64,000 bases of DNA from positions 3,844,001-3,908,000 of the forward strand of contig NZ_LT907842.1 in NCBI RefSeq assembly GCF_900215245.1, written 5' to 3'. This DNA comes from Pseudomonas fluorescens. GTDB lineage: Bacteria; Pseudomonadota; Gammaproteobacteria; Pseudomonadales; Pseudomonadaceae. How positions within the stretch are numbered: the stretch's first letter is position 1; the number at the start of each line of letters is the position of its first letter. Below are positions 61,171-64,000 of the stretch, piece after piece. The notes below the pieces were generated by a model that was not told the DNA's origin, did no database searches, and worked only from the letters and a program-made list of their open reading frames with translations. The position numbers and the translations under genes are program-made.

Positions 61171-62334
61171 ATGAAACCGCGCCTGCATTGTGCCCGTCTT
61201 GCCCTGTTCCTGTGTGGCTGCGCGGCGTTTCTTAACCTCTATGCCACCCAGAGCATCCTGCAGACCTTTGCCGCGCAGTTTCACATCAGCGCCAAGGCCG
61301 CGGGCTGGAGTATCACGGTCACCACCCTGGCCGTGGCGGTCACTGCACCCTTTGTCAGCCGGCTGACCGGGCGCTTCGAGCAACGCACCGTCATCAGCGT
61401 GGCCGCGCTGTTGTTGGCGGTGCCCGCACTGATGACCGCGTACGCCGACAGCTTTGCCCAAGTGCTGGTATGGCGGTGCGTGCAAGGTCTGTTGATTCCG
61501 GTGGTGTTCGCAACCAGTGTGGCCTACATCGGTGACCGTTGGCGTGGCGGCACGGTCACCGAAGTCACCAGCCTTTATGTGGCGGGCACTGTGTTGGGCG
61601 GGTTCGCCGGGCGCTTCGTCACGGGGGTGATGACTGAATACGTGGGCTGGCGGGAAGCCTTCGAATGGTTGGCCGTATTGAGCCTGATGGTGGGCGGGTT
61701 TATCCAATTCCTGCTGCCCTCAAACCGACCGCGCACCGAGCGACTTAACACGTCATCCTCGGGCATTTTCCGCAAACCGCTGTTGGCCGCCTACGCCGTA
61801 GGTTTTTGCGTGTTGTTCTGCCAAGTTGCGGCCTTTACTTACGCGGGTTTGTACCTTGGCTTGCCGCCGTTCAACCTCGGGCCTGCGGCGTTGGGCACGC
61901 TGTACATGGTGTTTCTACTGGCCTTGATCGTGATCCCCCTCGCGGGCCGCCTCAGCAAAGCCCGGCCCCACGCCGAGCTGCTGGGTATCGCCGCCGTGCT
62001 CGGTGTCAGTGGCTCGGCGCTGACCCTGGCGCCTTCGCTGGGCTGCATCGTCGTCGGCCTGGCGCTCAGTTCCACCGGCGTGTTCCTCGCCCAGGCCGCT
62101 GCCAATGCGTTCATCACCGCCACCGCCGGTGACAACAAGGCGGGCGCCGTGGGGGTTTACCTCACGTGTTACTACCTGGGCGGCAGTTGCGGTGCCATCG
62201 CACCGGCATTGATCTGGGAGCAGTGGGGCTGGGCCGGCTGCGTGGCACTGATTATCGGTTTTCAACTGCTGACCCTGCTGATCGCACTGACCGGCTGGAA
62301 GCTTCATCCACCTGCGTTGATTCAAACCCCATGA
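61171..62334 (+). CDS. MFS transporter (DHA1-type)
   Basis: The 387-residue, 12-segment transporter begins MKPRLHCARLALFLCGCAAF and has the YnfM-like opening AAFLNLYATQSILQTFAAQF. It has VAYIGDRWRGGTVTEVTSLY instead of the strongest antiporter motif in the second quarter. GAGAGG precedes the ATG; the frame opens earlier only as a shadow of the LysR gene. It overlaps the next MFS gene by four bases, so the two are coupled. Confidence 0.86.
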   Translation: MKPRLHCARLALFLCGCAAFLNLYATQSILQTFAAQFHISAKAAGWSITVTTLAVAVTAPFVSRLTGRFEQRTVISVAALLLAVPALMTAYADSFAQVLVWRCVQGLLIPVVFATSVAYIGDRWRGGTVTEVTSLYVAGTVLGGFAGRFVTGVMTEYVGWREAFEWLAVLSLMVGGFIQFLLPSNRPRTERLNTSSSGIFRKPLLAAYAVGFCVLFCQVAAFTYAGLYLGLPPFNLGPAALGTLYMVFLLALIVIPLAGRLSKARPHAELLGIAAVLGVSGSALTLAPSLGCIVVGLALSSTGVFLAQAAANAFITATAGDNKAGAVGVYLTCYYLGGSCGAIAPALIWEQWGWAGCVALIIGFQLLTLLIALTGWKLHPPALIQTP

Positions 62335-63524
62335 ACGACACCGTCGCCGTGCCTGCCCGCGCCCCCTCCACGCGCCGCCGCGCGCTGATTACCGGTTGCA
62401 GCGCCCACGCCGTACACGATGGCCTCACCGACGTCATCTACGTGCTGCTGCCGATCTGGCAGGCGCAATTCGCCTTGTCCTACGCTCAAATCGGCCTATT
62501 GCGCGGCGCCTACTCCGGGATGATGGCCGTGTTCCAACTCATGGCCAGCCGCGCCGCCAAACGTTGGGGGCGTATACCGTTGCTGGTGGGCGGCACCGCG
62601 TTGGCAGGTATCGCTTACTTATTGGTGGGGCAAGCCACCGGGCTTGGCATGTTGTTGCTGGCTTTGCTATTGGGTGGGCTGGGAGCGAGTACCCAACACC
62701 CGCTGGCCTCTTCGATGATTACCGATGCTTATGAGGACGGTGGTGGGGTCAAGCAGGCGTTATCGCAATACAACTTTTCCGGTGACATCGGCAAAACCCT
62801 GATCCCGGGGTTGGTGGGCTTGCTGCTGACGGTCATCAGTTGGCGTGCCAGCGCGACCCTGCTGGGGTTGCTCGGGCTGGCGGCGGCAGGGCTGCTGTGG
62901 TGGTGGGCGCCTGCTCCGGTGTGCGAATCCGCCGCGACAAAAAACGCCAGGCCCTTGAGTCGAACCGGCTCGGTCATCGGCCTGCGCGCGCTGATCCTCA
63001 CCGGCACCCTCGACAGCGCCGTGCGCATGGGTTTCCTCACGTTCCTGCCGTTCCTGCTGCAAGCCAAAGGTGCGGGCACGGCGGGTATTGGCCTGGCCTT
63101 GACCCTGCTGTTCATTGGCGGTGCGTTCGGCAAATTGTTCTGCGGCTACCTCGGTGCCCGCATCGGCATGATGAAGACCGTATGGCTGACGGAAACCGGC
63201 ACGGCACTGCTGATCGTCGCCGCCGTGTACCTGCCGCTGGGTGGCTTGATGGCGATGTTGCCGGTGTTGGGCCTGGTGCTGAACGGCACGTCTTCGGTGC
63301 TCTACGGCGCCGTGCCGGACCTGGCCGGCGCCGGCAAACGCGAGCAGGCGTTTGCGCTGTTCTACACCGGCACGATAGGCGGCGGGGCGCTGGCGCCGGT
63401 GGTGTTTGGCGGGTTAGGCGATGCGTTGGGTGTGCCGCTGGCGGTGCTGGTGCTGGCGGGGATGTTGTGTGCGACGTTGCCGTTGGCGTGGGTGGTGCAG
63501 CGGGGGATAGCCGTGGACCGTTGA
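62331..63524 (+). CDS. MFS transporter similar to fosmidomycin-resistance protein Fsr
   Basis: The 397-residue transporter has the Fsr-type opening SAHAVHDGLTDVIYVLLPIW and, in helix 4, LGGLGASTQHPLASSMITDA. It belongs to the fosmidomycin/related-acid exporter branch of the MFS. The ATGA overlap with the preceding MFS gene and the divergent LysR gene indicate a small regulated operon. The exported compound is unknown. Confidence 0.84.
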   Translation: MNDTVAVPARAPSTRRRALITGCSAHAVHDGLTDVIYVLLPIWQAQFALSYAQIGLLRGAYSGMMAVFQLMASRAAKRWGRIPLLVGGTALAGIAYLLVGQATGLGMLLLALLLGGLGASTQHPLASSMITDAYEDGGGVKQALSQYNFSGDIGKTLIPGLVGLLLTVISWRASATLLGLLGLAAAGLLWWWAPAPVCESAATKNARPLSRTGSVIGLRALILTGTLDSAVRMGFLTFLPFLLQAKGAGTAGIGLALTLLFIGGAFGKLFCGYLGARIGMMKTVWLTETGTALLIVAAVYLPLGGLMAMLPVLGLVLNGTSSVLYGAVPDLAGAGKREQAFALFYTGTIGGGALAPVVFGGLGDALGVPLAVLVLAGMLCATLPLAWVVQRGIAVDR

Positions 63525-63935
63525 CTGGCTCGTTTCGGATGGAAAACTCAGTTCCGTCCTACGTAATTGCACGGGCTGCATGGTTGTAAAGTTCGCGCTT
63601 CAAAAATCCCGGCGCACTTTTCGAATGCCTATCAATCAGTGACGAGTGGCTGTTGCGTGATAGGAAACGATCCGAATAAGCGTGCTATGCGCCAATGACG
63701 TATGGGCGTAGGTAGGATATTTGTCGAATCACCCGTATTTACCGAGGACCTGCCCGCCCACCATCGCTACCTGGCCCTGGCCATTCAGCAAATGCTTGAA
63801 TTGGGGCTGATGCTGGTGGAAGCGGCGCAGGACGGTGTGGACCGCGCCGCGTAGGTTCTTGCGCGCACCGCAACCGGCTTGCCTTCCCAGGCCGCCCATA
63901 CCACGGGGGAGGGGATCCAAAATACGCAAGTCACC
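63525..63935. other. Intergenic region with only a degenerate toxin-like frame
   Basis: The stretch carries no intact gene with normal coding character. One short frame, annotated separately, resembles the beginning of a HigB-type toxin. The minus-strand frame at 63729-63929 is Gly/Gln/His-rich in the manner of antisense shadows and is not credited. Confidence 0.55.
63702..63854 (+). pseudogene. Possible HigB/RelE-type toxin remnant
   Basis: A 50-codon frame starts at ATG 63702 and ends at TAG 63852-63854. Its first part, GVGRIFVESPVFTEDLPAH, resembles the opening of HigB/RelE-family mRNA interferases. The rest (HRYLALAIQQMLELGLMLVE) diverges and stops well short of the usual length of about 100 residues. 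A frame disruption or deletion is likely. The match is by eye only. Confidence 0.35.
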
Positions 63936-64000
63936 TTAAAGGGACGCGGTCAACGTAAACGGAATGCGCAACGCGCCGATTGGCCCTTCCCGTGCCCCGC
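63936..64000 (-). CDS. C-terminal end of a minus-strand gene, possibly TonB-like
   Basis: From the right edge a frame reads GAREGPIGALRIPFTLTASL to a TAA at 63936-63938. The short beta-like ending ALRIPFTL resembles the C-terminal strand of TonB energy transducers, but twenty residues cannot prove it. The gene continues beyond the window. Confidence 0.4.
   Translation of the reverse strand, partial: GAREGPIGALRIPFTLTASL

Noticed and set aside
63729..63929. A 66-codon minus-strand frame near the right end
   Set aside because: It overlaps the degenerate toxin-like frame, has shadow-like composition and no ribosome site.

Overview
The window is chromosomal DNA of a Pseudomonas from the P. fluorescens group. 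The basis is protein-level resemblance to known P. fluorescens/P. putida proteins (PcaK, PcaR, the EmhR-EmhABC/TtgR-TtgABC efflux system), high GC, and many copies of the Pseudomonas intergenic palindrome family (core like tgtgggagcgggcttgc). No rRNA, tRNA, CRISPR array, prophage or intact insertion sequence was seen. Most of the window reads as ordinary core and flexible Pseudomonas genome.

Layout. 1-2.2 kb: end of a small membrane protein, a PiT phosphate transporter and a small conserved protein with a long leader. 2.8-13.6 kb: the beta-ketoadipate (pca) cluster, in the order pcaR, pcaK, pcaIJFHG, pcaTBDC. It covers regulation, uptake of protocatechuate/4-hydroxybenzoate, ring cleavage (PcaHG), PcaB, PcaC, PcaD, then CoA transfer (PcaIJ) and thiolysis (PcaF) to succinyl-CoA and acetyl-CoA. 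Twin PcaR-box operators lie on the -35 and -10 regions of both pcaR and pcaI. 13.7-18 kb: a duplicated RTX-like protein with a HrpL-type promoter motif and a type III-like N-terminus, a polysaccharide deacetylase lipoprotein, an OprD-family porin and a hypothetical protein. 18-24.8 kb: the emhABC RND efflux operon with its divergent TetR repressor and operator. 25-30 kb: xenB-pyeM-pyeR, acpH and the ornithine-lipid genes olsB-olsA.

30-43.9 kb: a secreted serine hydrolase with a small partner, YceI, a ClsB-type phospholipase D, a subtilase autotransporter, BglX, a LemA/TPM-domain trio, a methyltransferase and an EamA transporter. 44-48.4 kb: a FecI/FecR/TonB-receptor cell-surface signalling set with a Fur box. 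48.5-50.9 kb: a DapA-family aldolase, a class II aldolase and a divergent XRE-cupin regulator with a perfect palindromic operator candidate. 50.9-63.5 kb: a SIR2-like DUF4917 protein, an iron-type alcohol dehydrogenase, several transporters, two LysR regulators, FosA, Ogt, a low-affinity iron permease family protein, and three decayed genes (an MFS fragment, a HicB antitoxin remnant and a possible HigB-type toxin remnant). The right edge holds the last codons of a minus-strand gene.

The most noteworthy candidate is the gene at 13713-14846, a possible HrpL-regulated secreted protein of unknown family. The solo SIR2-like gene and the XRE-cupin/aldolase module are next. Everything here was read by eye; no database search was run.
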